Source of the DNA: JBPRGG01 sp051418075
Lineage (GTDB): Bacteria > Bacteroidota > Bacteroidia > Cytophagales > Cyclobacteriaceae
Length of the DNA: 64,000 nt
Assembly: GCA_051418075.1 (NCBI GenBank)
Contig: JBPRGG010000019.1
Location: 1-64,000 of the forward strand
Reading direction: 5' to 3'
Position 1 is the first letter of the stretch; each line of letters begins with the position of its first letter. The translations under genes were made by a program, and so were the position numbers. The notes beneath the pieces were generated by a model that saw nothing but the letters and a program-made list of their open reading frames with translations, was not told the DNA's origin and made no database searches. Positions 8,496 through 17,764 of this stretch are shown one piece after another.

Positions 8496-9971
8496 ATGAA
8501 AAAATTTGCATTAATAGCCATTGCAATCATGGCCCTGATGGCAGGTTGTGATCAACCAAAAGCGACCGATGAATGGGTTTCTTTGTTCAATGGTCAGGAC
8601 CTGGAAGGCTGGCGCTCCAATGAAGATCCTCAGGCATTTCAGGTACAGGATGAAATGATTGTGGTAAGTGGCAATCGTTCTCATTTATTTTATGAAGGCG
8701 AAGTAAATCAGGGGAATTTCAAAAATTTTGAATTCAAAGCTGATGTTAAAACTACCAGAGCCGCCAATTCAGGCATCTATTTTCATACCGCATACCAGGA
8801 TGAAGGATGGCCGGCCAAGGGATATGAAGTACAGGTCAATAATTATGCTGAAGAACATAACGGGTACAAGGAATTAAAAAAAACCGGCAGTTTATACGCA
8901 GTGAGAAACCTGTACGTGCCTTTTGTGGAAGATGAAGAATGGTTTACTTTACATTTTAAAGTAGATGAAAACCGTGTCCAGATTTCAGTGAATGATAAAA
9001 TGGTGGTGGATTATATCCAGCCGGATAATCCATATCGTAATGAAGATCAGCAGGAAAGGGTGGTTTCTAACGGTACCTTTGCCATTCAATGTCATGATCC
9101 CCAAAGCACTGTTTATTATAAAAACATTATGGTAAAGCCGCTGCCGGAGGGAGAAAAATATGAGCTCGAAGTTTCTCCTGAATATGATCTGGCCATCACC
9201 AAACTTCATGCCGCCGGTTTTCCCCTGATTGATTACCATGTACACCTGAAAGGCGGCCTTACCATGGATCAGGCCCTGGAGCATATGCGCAAAACCGGGG
9301 TCAATTATGGTATTGCGGTTAATTGTGGACTTGATTTTGATATCAATTCCAATGAAAAACTACAGGCATACATTGAAGAACAGAAGGATCAGCCGGTATT
9401 TAATGCCATGCAGGCAGAAGGCCGGGAATGGCTGGACCTATTTTCAGTAGAATCCATTACCAGCTTCGATTATGTTTTCACCGATGCCCTGACTTTTGAT
9501 TTCCCCAATGGTAAAAGGACCCACCTTTGGATACCGGAAGAAGTCTCTATCGAGGATAAGGAAGCCTGGATGGATTATTATGTGGATATCATAGTGGGGA
9601 TCATTAGTAGTGAGCCCATCGATATTTTTGTTAATCCTACTTTCCTGCCTGAAGTAATTGCCGAAGAATACGATGCCCTCTGGACTGAGGAAAGAATGGG
9701 CAAAGTGGTGCAGGCTTTGGTAGATAGTGGTGTGGCTCTGGAAATCAATGCCCGCTACGAGATCCCCAGTCAGGCCTTTATCCAGTTTGCCAAAGACCGG
9801 GGCGTTACCTTTGCCTGTGGCACCAATAATACCGCCAATGAAATAGGTAACCAGCAGTATTGCCTGGATATGATCGAAGCCTGTGGATTAACTACCCAGG
9901 ATATGTTTATGCCTAAAGAAGAAGGCCAGAAACCTATTCAACAGGAAGGTGCCATGGCTGAAAACCTGTAA
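8496..9971 (+). CDS. Lipoprotein: DUF1080 (3-keto-disaccharide hydrolase-like) fused to PHP-like hydrolase domain
   Basis: A 491-residue exported protein. The leader ends in a lipobox (ALMAGC, Cys19). Residues about 25-215 form a DUF1080/LamG-like domain, with WVSLFNGQDLEGWR at the start, NSGIYFHTAYQDEGWPAKGYEVQVNN in the middle and YYKNIMVKPL at the end. Residues about 230-475 form a second domain that begins LIDYHVHLKGGLTMDQALEHM and ends with GVTFACGTNNTANEIG; the HxH at the start is typical of PHP or amidohydrolase-type metal sites. DUF1080 proteins in Bacteroidota act on oxidised disaccharides or glycosides. The second domain's substrate is unknown. The gene is monocistronic, with a terminator right behind it. 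Confidence 0.85.
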   Translation: MKKFALIAIAIMALMAGCDQPKATDEWVSLFNGQDLEGWRSNEDPQAFQVQDEMIVVSGNRSHLFYEGEVNQGNFKNFEFKADVKTTRAANSGIYFHTAYQDEGWPAKGYEVQVNNYAEEHNGYKELKKTGSLYAVRNLYVPFVEDEEWFTLHFKVDENRVQISVNDKMVVDYIQPDNPYRNEDQQERVVSNGTFAIQCHDPQSTVYYKNIMVKPLPEGEKYELEVSPEYDLAITKLHAAGFPLIDYHVHLKGGLTMDQALEHMRKTGVNYGIAVNCGLDFDINSNEKLQAYIEEQKDQPVFNAMQAEGREWLDLFSVESITSFDYVFTDALTFDFPNGKRTHLWIPEEVSIEDKEAWMDYYVDIIVGIISSEPIDIFVNPTFLPEVIAEEYDALWTEERMGKVVQALVDSGVALEINARYEIPSQAFIQFAKDRGVTFACGTNNTANEIGNQQYCLDMIEACGLTTQDMFMPKEEGQKPIQQEGAMAENL

Positions 9972-10004
9972 AGGTGCAGACATGCTGACCTGATAAATGA
10001 AGCT

Positions 10005-10031
10005 AAGCCCGGAACTGGTTCCGGGTTTTTT
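10005..10031 (+). terminator. Rho-independent terminator
   Basis: CCCGGAAC (10008-10015) pairs perfectly with GTTCCGGG (10018-10025) and is followed by six T. It closes the gene ending at 9971. Confidence 0.85.
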
Positions 10032-10195
10032 GTTTCTTTAGACCCACGGGGCCTGTTTATTTTTTAAAATATGAGCAGATTAATCCGCCTGAAATTCAGG
10101 CTGAATATAATTTTTATCACACCTTTTCAGTATCAATTTTCATGAACTGGCATACAAATTGTAAACAAACCGGTTATAACTAAAAAAGAAGACAT

Positions 10196-10903
10196 ATGAA
10201 AAAGTATTACGTTCAATTCAGCAAATCAATTATAGTTAAGTTTTTGACTTATTCTTTGATAATCAGTTTTACGGCAGCATCTATATCCGGATGTAAAAGT
10301 TGGAGCAATACAGCTAAAGGCGGAGCTATAGGCGCGGCCGGAGGAGCAGCTGCCGGAGCCGCTATTGGGAAGGCCGCTGGAAATACAGCTGCCGGAGCTA
10401 TTTTTGGAGCCGCAGTAGGTGGTGTGGCTGGAGCAGCTATCGGGGCATATATGGATAAACAAGCCAATGAACTGGAGGAAGATCTGGAAGGAGCCAAAGT
10501 GGAAAGAATAGGAGAAGGTATTAAAATTACTTTTGATTCCGGGATCCTTTTTGGATTTGATAAATCTGATCTTACCGCTGCTTCCCGGGAAAACATACAG
10601 GAACTGGCCCAGATCCTCAAGAAGTATGACGATACCAATGTTCTGATTGAAGGCCATACAGACAGTAAAGGCAGCGAAGAATACAACCAAAACCTGTCCG
10701 AAAGAAGGGCCGAAAGCGTGGCTGACTATGTGACCAACCTGGGAGTAGATGCTTCACGTTTGATCACTGTAGGCTATGGTGAAGCCCAACCTGTAGCGGC
10801 TAATGACAGCGAAGCTGGCAGAGCCGAAAACCGCCGGGTGGAATTGGCTATTTATGCTAATGAAAAGCTAAAAAGAGCGGCCAAAAGAGGACAATTGGAT
10901 TAA
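10196..10903 (+). CDS. OmpA-family protein with glycine-zipper region
   Basis: A 235-residue envelope protein. The leader is lipoprotein-like (TAASISGC, Cys33, with a rather long N-region). Residues about 38-90 are an Ala/Gly-rich glycine zipper (GGAIGAAGGAAAGAAIG and a second repeat), which would insert in or lie against the outer membrane. Residues about 110-225 are the OmpA C-terminal peptidoglycan-binding domain, with VLIEGHTDSKGSEEYNQNLSERRAESV and GRAENRRVELAI. It probably tethers the outer membrane to the cell wall. It ends at a strong bidirectional terminator shared with the porin gene on the other strand. Confidence 0.9.
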   Translation: MKKYYVQFSKSIIVKFLTYSLIISFTAASISGCKSWSNTAKGGAIGAAGGAAAGAAIGKAAGNTAAGAIFGAAVGGVAGAAIGAYMDKQANELEEDLEGAKVERIGEGIKITFDSGILFGFDKSDLTAASRENIQELAQILKKYDDTNVLIEGHTDSKGSEEYNQNLSERRAESVADYVTNLGVDASRLITVGYGEAQPVAANDSEAGRAENRRVELAIYANEKLKRAAKRGQLD

Positions 10904-10939
10904 CTGAGAAAAGATAGAATAAAAAATAGTTAATTGAGC

Positions 10940-10986
10940 AGGTGCTGTCTCCTTGGAATCTGATAGGGGAGACAGCACCTCTTTTT
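10940..10986. terminator. Bidirectional terminator between convergent genes
   Basis: AGGTGCTGTCTCC (10940-10952) and GGAGACAGCACCT (10968-10980) form a perfect 13-bp stem. It is followed by TCTTTTTT on the plus strand; on the minus strand the stem is followed by GCTCAATTAACTATTTTTTA. It separates the OmpA gene from the convergent porin gene. Confidence 0.85.
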
Positions 10987-11594
10987 TAAAACAGGTAGCC
11001 CACCGATAATTGTATCACCTGACTGGTAAAAGTAAAATCATCACTATTATTACCCGAAAACAGGATTGGTAAGTCAAATACATAATCATTTTCAAATACA
11101 TTGGTTAAACCCAAATTATATCGGATGTCAAGTACAAAATGATCCTTTTGATAGCCTGCCCCTAATCCAACAGCTAAAGCAACTGTTTTGGTAGTTTGGC
11201 TTTCCAGGTCTACACTTTCACTCCCATCTGTATATTTAGCATTCAGTAAAAATCCGATTTGAGGACCAAACTGAAAATTAAAGCCGTCTCCTATAAAGAA
11301 TTTACCCATGATGGGAATATTCAGATAATGCATATTAAGGCGCCAGTCACTATCTGCAAAACCACTGCCTTCTATAGAATACAGCAATTCCGGCTGAAGG
11401 GCATATTGATCTGTGATCATTAGATTTAACATCAATCCTCCCTGAAAACCAGGCTTCAGACTGGTATCATCCAGGTCACCGGCTATGGTAGCCAGGTTTA
11501 ACCCTCCTTTTACTCCCAACCTTGGAATCTGTGCGCTGGTAACAGTGGTTAGGCATAATATACCAGCAATAAAAAATAGAAAAAATTTCCTCAT
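10986..11594 (-). CDS. Outer membrane beta-barrel protein (PorT/OMP_b-brl family)
   Basis: A 202-residue protein with a signal peptide (MRKFFLFFIAGILCLTTVTSAQ) followed by the typical start of this family, RLGVKGGLNLATIAGDL. Alternating hydrophobic strands run to a C-terminus ending in an aromatic residue (QLSVGYLF), as expected for BAM-dependent insertion. This size suggests an eight-stranded barrel. No ligand can be assigned. It is transcribed alone and converges on the OmpA gene. Confidence 0.87.
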   Translation of the reverse strand: MRKFFLFFIAGILCLTTVTSAQIPRLGVKGGLNLATIAGDLDDTSLKPGFQGGLMLNLMITDQYALQPELLYSIEGSGFADSDWRLNMHYLNIPIMGKFFIGDGFNFQFGPQIGFLLNAKYTDGSESVDLESQTTKTVALAVGLGAGYQKDHFVLDIRYNLGLTNVFENDYVFDLPILFSGNNSDDFTFTSQVIQLSVGYLF

Positions 11595-11841
11595 AGTTAA
11601 AAAAAGTTTGGTATACTAAAATAATCGCCTCAAAGCTTAATAGTTACTGAATTATCCTTGATTTTTTAATTAATCCACCAGGAAAAATTACATGTGTTGA
11701 AAGCAGAATTATATTATATTGGAACAGTTTTAGCTACCAGTTAATTTTAATCCGGAACTGTAGATCATATTTACAGTCAGGAATTTAACTTTAAATAATT
11801 GCTGTTTTTGGGGCATAACCTGGTTTTATATCATTAAGCTT

Positions 11842-12978
11842 ATGAAATACATTAATTTACTACTCATCAGTCTGACCTTTCTGGTCTGTTTTTCCTGTAG
11901 TTCAGGCAAATCAGCATATAAAAGGGGGGATTATTTTTCCGCTGTAATGCAGTCAGTGGATAGGTTGCGCCGCAATGATTCCCATAAAAAATCCAGGGAA
12001 ACCTTGAGAAAAGCCTATCCTATGGCGGTGAGATATTATAATTCAAAGATAGAAAATATCAAAAACTCCAACGAACAGTTTAAAAACGGGATCATTTATG
12101 ATGCTTATCAGGATCTGAATACCATTCACGAATCGATCATTCGTTGTCCTGGCGCTCTGAGAGTAATTGCCCGACCCCAGAATTTTAACCGGGAAGCCCG
12201 ACAATATCAGCAAAAAGCTGCGGATGAGCGGTACCAGGCCGGTGAACTGGCTCTGAATCGAAAAAACAGATTGGATGCCATTGATGCCTATAATCATTTT
12301 ATGTTTGCCAATGACTACCTGCCTGGCTATAAGGATATAGAAGATAAAATTGATGAGGCTCGTTACTACGCTACCCTAAAGGTTTTGGTGGATCAGGTGC
12401 CTGTTCCCACCGTAAATTTTCAGCTCAGTGTGGAATTTTTCCAGGAGCAGGTAGAGGAGTTTTTATCAAATTATGCTGAAAACCAATTCGTAGAATTTTA
12501 TACCCCCAGAGATCGGAACCATCCTGACCCGGACCAGGTATTACAAATCCGTTTTGATGATTTTGTGGTAGGACAAACCACCAATTACCGGGATTCCAGG
12601 GAAATCAGTAAAGACAGTGTGGTGGTAGGGCAGGTCACTTTGGATAACGGCAAAAAGAAGGATGTAATTGGATCTGCTAAAGCAACTTTTACAGAAAACA
12701 GGCAGGAAATTGTTTCTTCTGGCTTGATCACCATGCGTATTGTAGATGCACAAACCCGAAAAGTACTGGTACACGAAAAATTTCCGGGAGAGTTTGTCTG
12801 GGTTTCCCGCTGGGCTTCCTATAAGGGTGATGAAAGGGCATTGGACAAAGAGCAGATAGAATTGAGTAAAAGCCGCCCCTCCTCGCCGCCATCTCACCAA
12901 AATATGTTTATTGAATTCTGCCGTCCCATTTATACCCAGTTACAGTCAAGGGTCAGGAGCTATTACCGGAATATTTAA
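11842..12978 (+). CDS. Conserved lipoprotein of unknown function
   Basis: A 378-residue protein with a lipoprotein leader ending LVCFSC (Cys19). The N-terminal part (about 25-175) is helical and TPR-like (YKRGDYFSAVMQSVDRLRRN, YQAGELALNRKNRLDAIDAYNHF). The C-terminal part (about 190-375) is beta-rich with FDDFVVGQTTNYRDS and MRIVDAQTRKVLVHEKFPGEF, reminiscent of outer-membrane assembly lipoproteins. I recognise the general shape as one found in Bacteroidota but cannot name it. The neighbour downstream (13065) is separated by 86 bp and seems unrelated. Confidence 0.8.
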   Translation: MKYINLLLISLTFLVCFSCSSGKSAYKRGDYFSAVMQSVDRLRRNDSHKKSRETLRKAYPMAVRYYNSKIENIKNSNEQFKNGIIYDAYQDLNTIHESIIRCPGALRVIARPQNFNREARQYQQKAADERYQAGELALNRKNRLDAIDAYNHFMFANDYLPGYKDIEDKIDEARYYATLKVLVDQVPVPTVNFQLSVEFFQEQVEEFLSNYAENQFVEFYTPRDRNHPDPDQVLQIRFDDFVVGQTTNYRDSREISKDSVVVGQVTLDNGKKKDVIGSAKATFTENRQEIVSSGLITMRIVDAQTRKVLVHEKFPGEFVWVSRWASYKGDERALDKEQIELSKSRPSSPPSHQNMFIEFCRPIYTQLQSRVRSYYRNI

Positions 12979-13064
12979 ATTAAATACAAATATTTACCTG
13001 ATGTAGAAGCCGGTATAGAGCTTGTTTTTTAAATTTGGATGTTTAGTTCTTTAAATTTCATACC

Positions 13065-14084
13065 ATGCAACATCAGGCTTTGGCAGATATGCTGATTAAT
13101 TTAGGCAAACGTATTGTTGGTCAGGTTCATCATGCCCTGACTAATCAGTCGGTAAATCATCTTACTCAAATTTATAAAACCGGCCAAGACGATATTATTT
13201 ATCAGATCGATAAAGATGTGGAAGCATTCATACTGCCTGAACTAAACCATTTCGCACCTGAACTAGGCGGAGTGGCTTTGGTAGCAGAAGGAATGGCCGG
13301 GGCTGAACAACCACTTTGTTTTCCGGAAAACATAAATCAGGAGCAGGCGGCCATTCGCCTGATCATTGATCCTATAGATGGAACCCGGGGGATCATGTAT
13401 AATAAACGTTCTGCCTTCTTTCTGGCCGGTGTCGCTTTGAATAAAGGTCCGGAAACCGCCCTTTCTGATGTTGAGGTGGCAGTGATGGTGGAGATTCCTA
13501 CTGCCAGGAGTTACCTCAGTGATGTCATCTGGGCCATCAAAGGTACTGGTGTCTTTGGCCAAACCTGGAATCTATTAGAAGATACCCTGAAGGAAAGCCG
13601 CATTCATCCATCCCAGGCTTCTTCTGTTTACGGGGGATTTGCCCAAATATCCCGTTTCTTTCCTCCGGGTAAGGACCTGCTGGCTAAAATAGAAGAGGAA
13701 CTGGTCCATACCTTGTTTCCTGATTTTCCCGATCAGCAAGCTTTCCTGTTTGAAGATCAGTATATCTCTTCAGGAGGACAATTTTATGAATTATTGATGG
13801 GCCATGACCGGTTTACGGCTGATATTCGGGGCGCTTTATATCGTCAATTCAGGCGACAGGGCAAGAAAACCGGCCATGTATGCCACCCATATGATGTATG
13901 TACTTCCTTAATTTTGGAAGAATCAGGTGTGATTTTAACCGGTTTGGATGGTAAGCCTCTAAACTACTGTTTAGATACCCATTCAGCGGTAGACTGGGTG
14001 GGATACGCGAATCAAAATATTCGGCAGGAAGTAGAACCGGTTTTTCAAAAACTTTTGCATAAGTATCAACTGGTCGGGATTTAG
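13065..14084 (+). CDS. Inositol monophosphatase family protein
   Basis: A 339-residue cytosolic protein of the Mg-dependent sugar phosphatase superfamily. The diagnostic LIIDPIDGTRGIMYNKRSAFFLAGVAL (about residues 97-125) carries the two metal-binding Asp. An acidic residue in LVAEGMAGAEQ (about 70) would take the place of the family's GEE motif. The C-terminal half (HVCHPYDVCTSLILEESGVILTGLDGKPL) matches the closing motif, with an Asp in HPYDV. It is longer than typical IMPases (about 260 residues), with an insertion around 170-250, so the substrate is uncertain. Confidence 0.83.
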   Translation: MQHQALADMLINLGKRIVGQVHHALTNQSVNHLTQIYKTGQDDIIYQIDKDVEAFILPELNHFAPELGGVALVAEGMAGAEQPLCFPENINQEQAAIRLIIDPIDGTRGIMYNKRSAFFLAGVALNKGPETALSDVEVAVMVEIPTARSYLSDVIWAIKGTGVFGQTWNLLEDTLKESRIHPSQASSVYGGFAQISRFFPPGKDLLAKIEEELVHTLFPDFPDQQAFLFEDQYISSGGQFYELLMGHDRFTADIRGALYRQFRRQGKKTGHVCHPYDVCTSLILEESGVILTGLDGKPLNYCLDTHSAVDWVGYANQNIRQEVEPVFQKLLHKYQLVGI

Positions 14085-14099
14085 CAGTTTATATAGTCT

Positions 14100-15017
14100 T
14101 CAGGCAATCTGATAAACCCTGTAACTTCCTTTTTTACCTTTTACTTCTATTTCAAAATTTCCAATAGCTTGCAAAGACAGGTTTTCCAACTGCTGATAGG
14201 TGGTTTCTGATACCAGAAACTTAGTGCCAAGCGTTTTGTTGGCCTGTTCCAGACGGCTTGCCAGATTGATCGTATCTCCTATGGCTGTCATTTTCTGCAT
14301 ACCTTCCACCCCAATTGTTCCATAAATAACGGGGCCGGAATGTATCCCGATCCTTAATTTAAAAGCACTGTTGAATGATTGCTTTAAATAATGGTTAAAC
14401 TCCCGGTTGATCACTTCCTGAATTTTAAGACTGGCTTTCACTGCCATTTCTGCATGATCGGGATTATCATCCAGTCCAAAAATGGCCAGAAAACCATCAC
14501 CGAAATAATCTATGATATGTCCGGAAAACTCCTTGATAATCAATCCAATATAATAAAAATATCGGTTCAGAATATGAATCACATCATAGGAAGTTTGAGA
14601 CTCAGCAAAGGAAGTGTAGTTTTCAATATCACAAAAAACGGCAGACACCATAATATCTTTTCCCAGTACCTGAGGTTGGGTATATTCACGACTATTGATC
14701 AGGGTATGGTCAGCTAAGGAAATATCAATTTCATCCATCAAAGGGCTTTTAACCGAAACATCACCTTTTACGAATGTTTGACAGGCCAGCCTCAGGGAAA
14801 CTATAAATCCCAGTTTTAATGCTATAGCCGTTTCAGCTTCATTTCTGGCTTTGCAGTTTTCCAGTCCTTCCTGAACAAATACCCGGCAGGTGGAACATTT
14901 GGCTTTACCCCCACAAGCATGAGGATGATCTATTCCCGCTTCTAATATATTGTCGAGCAATGTTTTAGCTGGATCGGCCTTGATATTCAGGTTGCGATTT
15001 AAATAATGAATGTTCAT
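14100..15017 (-). CDS. 2Fe-2S ferredoxin-adenylate/guanylate cyclase fusion
   Basis: A 305-residue soluble protein. Residues 1-90 form a plant-type [2Fe-2S] ferredoxin with cysteines at 35, 41, 44 and 79 in the expected C-x5-C-x2-C-x34-C spacing (HACGGKAKCSTC). Residues about 118-305 form a class III nucleotide cyclase: VSAVFCDIENYTSF and IIDYFGDGFLAIFG provide the two metal-binding Asp, and GIHSGPVIYGTIGVEGMQKMTAIGDTINLASRLE is the family signature. Cyclase activity is therefore probably tuned by the redox state of the cluster; this is inferred. It is transcribed alone, converging on the IMPase gene with 15 bp between stops. Confidence 0.9.
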   Translation of the reverse strand: MNIHYLNRNLNIKADPAKTLLDNILEAGIDHPHACGGKAKCSTCRVFVQEGLENCKARNEAETAIALKLGFIVSLRLACQTFVKGDVSVKSPLMDEIDISLADHTLINSREYTQPQVLGKDIMVSAVFCDIENYTSFAESQTSYDVIHILNRYFYYIGLIIKEFSGHIIDYFGDGFLAIFGLDDNPDHAEMAVKASLKIQEVINREFNHYLKQSFNSAFKLRIGIHSGPVIYGTIGVEGMQKMTAIGDTINLASRLEQANKTLGTKFLVSETTYQQLENLSLQAIGNFEIEVKGKKGSYRVYQIA

Positions 15018-15104
15018 GAAATTAAGTTATGATAGCCAAAACTTCCTATATAAATAATTAAACATGATCTAAAAAGTTTACCTGAAAAATATTCGATGAC
15101 CTGA

Positions 15105-17489
15105 TTATTCATCCTTCAGTATTTCTGTAGCATTGATCGATGCCGCTTTAATGGAATGATATCCTGCGATTATGAAAGAAACAAGTAAAACCACCAATCC
15201 ACTGAACAAGTAAATAGAAATAGTAATGCTGGCATGGTAGATAAAGTTATGCAGCCAGGCAGTCATCAGCCAGTAACTGATGGGAACCGCCAATATAATT
15301 GCTAAAATTATCATCTTAATGAAAGAATGATTGAGCCAGACTATGATTTGTCCCATATTAGCTCCTAACACTTTTCTGATACCCATTTCCTTTAACCTTT
15401 TGGTGACATGGAATGAGACCATGGCAAACAGACCCATTCCTGCCAGAACCAGACTAATTACAGAAAAAACTTTAAAGAGGGTCAAAAAATTTTGCTCAGC
15501 CCGATATTGCTGATAAATAGTATCATCCAGGAATGCATAATCAAACAGTGTATCAGGAAAATGTTTTTGCCATAATGCTTGTAATCGTTCTATTATTTCC
15601 TGGGGATTACTGCTATTAAACCTGATGGATATTTGAGAAAAATTTTGGTGGATTAAAGCCATAGCTAAAGGTCCTATAGGGTGTTTGAGGGTGTTAAAAT
15701 GGAAATTTTCCACCACACCTATGATTTTTCCAGATTGACCCATCATGGAAAAAGGTTTCCCGATGGCTGAAGATGCATCTTCCCAGCCAAAAATTTTTAC
15801 TGCTTCCTGATTTACTACAAACCCCTGGATTGTGTCTGATGGATTATTTATCAGAAAGTTTCTGCCTGCCAAAAGCCTGATACCATATGTGGAGAAATAC
15901 TGATGGTCTACCAGCAATCGGTAAATGGAGGAATTAATAGCTTTTCCTTCCTGGTTTTCAGTAAAGGCCAGAGAATTTCCTAAACCAGTGGTAATAGCTG
16001 AATTGGAACGGGTTATATCATCTACAACTGGATATGTAAGCATTTCCTGCCTGAAAACTTCAAAATGATCCATGATCTGCTGACTTCCATTTACTTTGAG
16101 GGTCACTATTTGATCTTTGTTAAACCCAAGATCACTGGAATGGATAAACTGAAGCTGACGATTTATAATCAGCACGCTACTTACTAAGATAACAGTTACT
16201 AAAAATTGAATGGTCGTCAATACCCGGCTGAAGATATCATTGGATTTAAATTTCCAATGCTTTTGGCTAAATCGGTTTTGAATCAACCGGCCCGCCGGAA
16301 AAATTCCGGATATCAGGCCTATAAAGATAACCACAGCTGCCAGAAGCAATAATACTTCTGATTGAAACCTGAAGTAATCCACCTCACCTGATATTTGGTT
16401 AAATACAGGCTTAAAGGGTTCTGTCAAAATCAGAGCCAATAAAAAAGCAAGAATGACCATAACCATTGACTCTATCAATTGCTGACCAATGATATGGATT
16501 TTCTGAGCACCCAATGCTTTTCTTACCATTACTTCCTTTAATCTGCTCAAGTATAGTGCGGTGGATAAATTGATATAGTTGATAGTGGCTAACAGCAAAA
16601 TGATCAAACCTATACTGGCAAATATAATCAGGGAATAAATATTACCGGTAGGCCCGTTTTCATACCTTAACTTAGAATGCAGGTATATCTTCTTAATAGG
16701 TTGGAAAGCATATTGATAAAACATCTGATATTCCTGCATTTTTTCACCCAGGTAGTGATCTGCGAACTCAGGTAATTTAGCTTGCAAAGCCGGGGCCTGA
16801 TCTTTAGAATATAGTAGGAGATAAGTATAAAATCCATTCCAGAACCATAGATCGGAATCCTGGTAAAACTTTTCGAAAGTGCTGAAAGAAATCAACATTT
16901 GATAGGTGAAATGACTGTTTTCCGGACAGTCTTCAATGACACCTGTTATAGTATATTCAGATCCGCTGCCATTTTCATTGTACAATGATAATTGCATGGT
17001 TTGACCCAGCGGATTTTGCTCTCCGAAATATTTTTGGGCTATTGATGCTGAAATTACCACCTGGTAGGGTTGATCCAATACCCGGTCAGGTTGACCTTGT
17101 AAAAGTTTAAAATTGAATACATCGAAAAAGGAAGTATCTGCCAGCAGAATGTTTTCTTCAACCCATTTATGATTGCCGAAATGTACAATAGCTTCATCAT
17201 GACCAATTCGGGTTGCATCTATTACTTCCGGAAAAAATCTGACCAATTCTGGAGCCAGGGGAGGAGGGGTAACAGCCTGGCTGAATGTTTCAGAATCTGT
17301 GGTTACCTTCCCAACTATTCTGAATACCTGGTCTTTTTGAAAATGATCATAACTTAACTCATGCATCAGCCAAACTAAAATGAAATAGAATGTTGCCAGA
17401 CTGAGGGCCAGACCAGTTACATTGATAAAAGTATAAATTTTGTTTTTTGTGATATATCTGACAGATAGTTTAATAAAGTTTTTAAGCAT
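15105..17489 (-). CDS. ABC transporter permease (double FtsX/MacB type)
   Basis: A 794-residue inner membrane protein with the layout of the Bacteroidota double-FtsX permeases: TM1 at about 20-42, a large periplasmic MacB-like core (45-280), an FtsX three-helix unit (about 285-410), another helix (about 425-447) and periplasmic core (450-665), and a second FtsX unit at the C-terminus. FtsX boxes are visible as LSRLKEVMVRKALGAQKIHIIGQ and TKRLKEMGIRKVLGANMGQIIVWL. No ATPase gene lies next to it, as is common for this family in Bacteroidota. A second, diverged member is at 24240-26561. The exported substrate is unknown. Confidence 0.9.
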   Translation of the reverse strand: MLKNFIKLSVRYITKNKIYTFINVTGLALSLATFYFILVWLMHELSYDHFQKDQVFRIVGKVTTDSETFSQAVTPPPLAPELVRFFPEVIDATRIGHDEAIVHFGNHKWVEENILLADTSFFDVFNFKLLQGQPDRVLDQPYQVVISASIAQKYFGEQNPLGQTMQLSLYNENGSGSEYTITGVIEDCPENSHFTYQMLISFSTFEKFYQDSDLWFWNGFYTYLLLYSKDQAPALQAKLPEFADHYLGEKMQEYQMFYQYAFQPIKKIYLHSKLRYENGPTGNIYSLIIFASIGLIILLLATINYINLSTALYLSRLKEVMVRKALGAQKIHIIGQQLIESMVMVILAFLLALILTEPFKPVFNQISGEVDYFRFQSEVLLLLAAVVIFIGLISGIFPAGRLIQNRFSQKHWKFKSNDIFSRVLTTIQFLVTVILVSSVLIINRQLQFIHSSDLGFNKDQIVTLKVNGSQQIMDHFEVFRQEMLTYPVVDDITRSNSAITTGLGNSLAFTENQEGKAINSSIYRLLVDHQYFSTYGIRLLAGRNFLINNPSDTIQGFVVNQEAVKIFGWEDASSAIGKPFSMMGQSGKIIGVVENFHFNTLKHPIGPLAMALIHQNFSQISIRFNSSNPQEIIERLQALWQKHFPDTLFDYAFLDDTIYQQYRAEQNFLTLFKVFSVISLVLAGMGLFAMVSFHVTKRLKEMGIRKVLGANMGQIIVWLNHSFIKMIILAIILAVPISYWLMTAWLHNFIYHASITISIYLFSGLVVLLVSFIIAGYHSIKAASINATEILKDE

Positions 17490-17764
17490 ACTGAGTGGTT
17501 TTAAGTCTGACTTTCAAAACACTAATCTAGTGCCAGGATCGTAATAAACTGACTATCAATAATATAATAAAAAAAGCGTATCCATTCATTGTATGATAAT
17601 TAAACAATAGAGGCGAAATTCGGACAACATAAAACAGCTGTTTTCTATTAAATTTCCTAAATTTAAAAAGGATCAAAACCTGCCACCAGAAAAAGCCCTA
17701 GAGGCATATTTTTTGGTTTAGGTTAAGTATTATGGTATAATCTAAAGGGAATAAATTTAAAAAG

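Noticed and set aside
10226..10690. Long antisense frames opposite the OmpA gene
   Set aside because: Low-complexity Ala/Gly codons of the glycine zipper keep the opposite frames open.
15105..17489. ABC permease without ATPase as a novel system
   Set aside because: Double-FtsX permeases lacking an adjacent ATPase are common in Bacteroidota.
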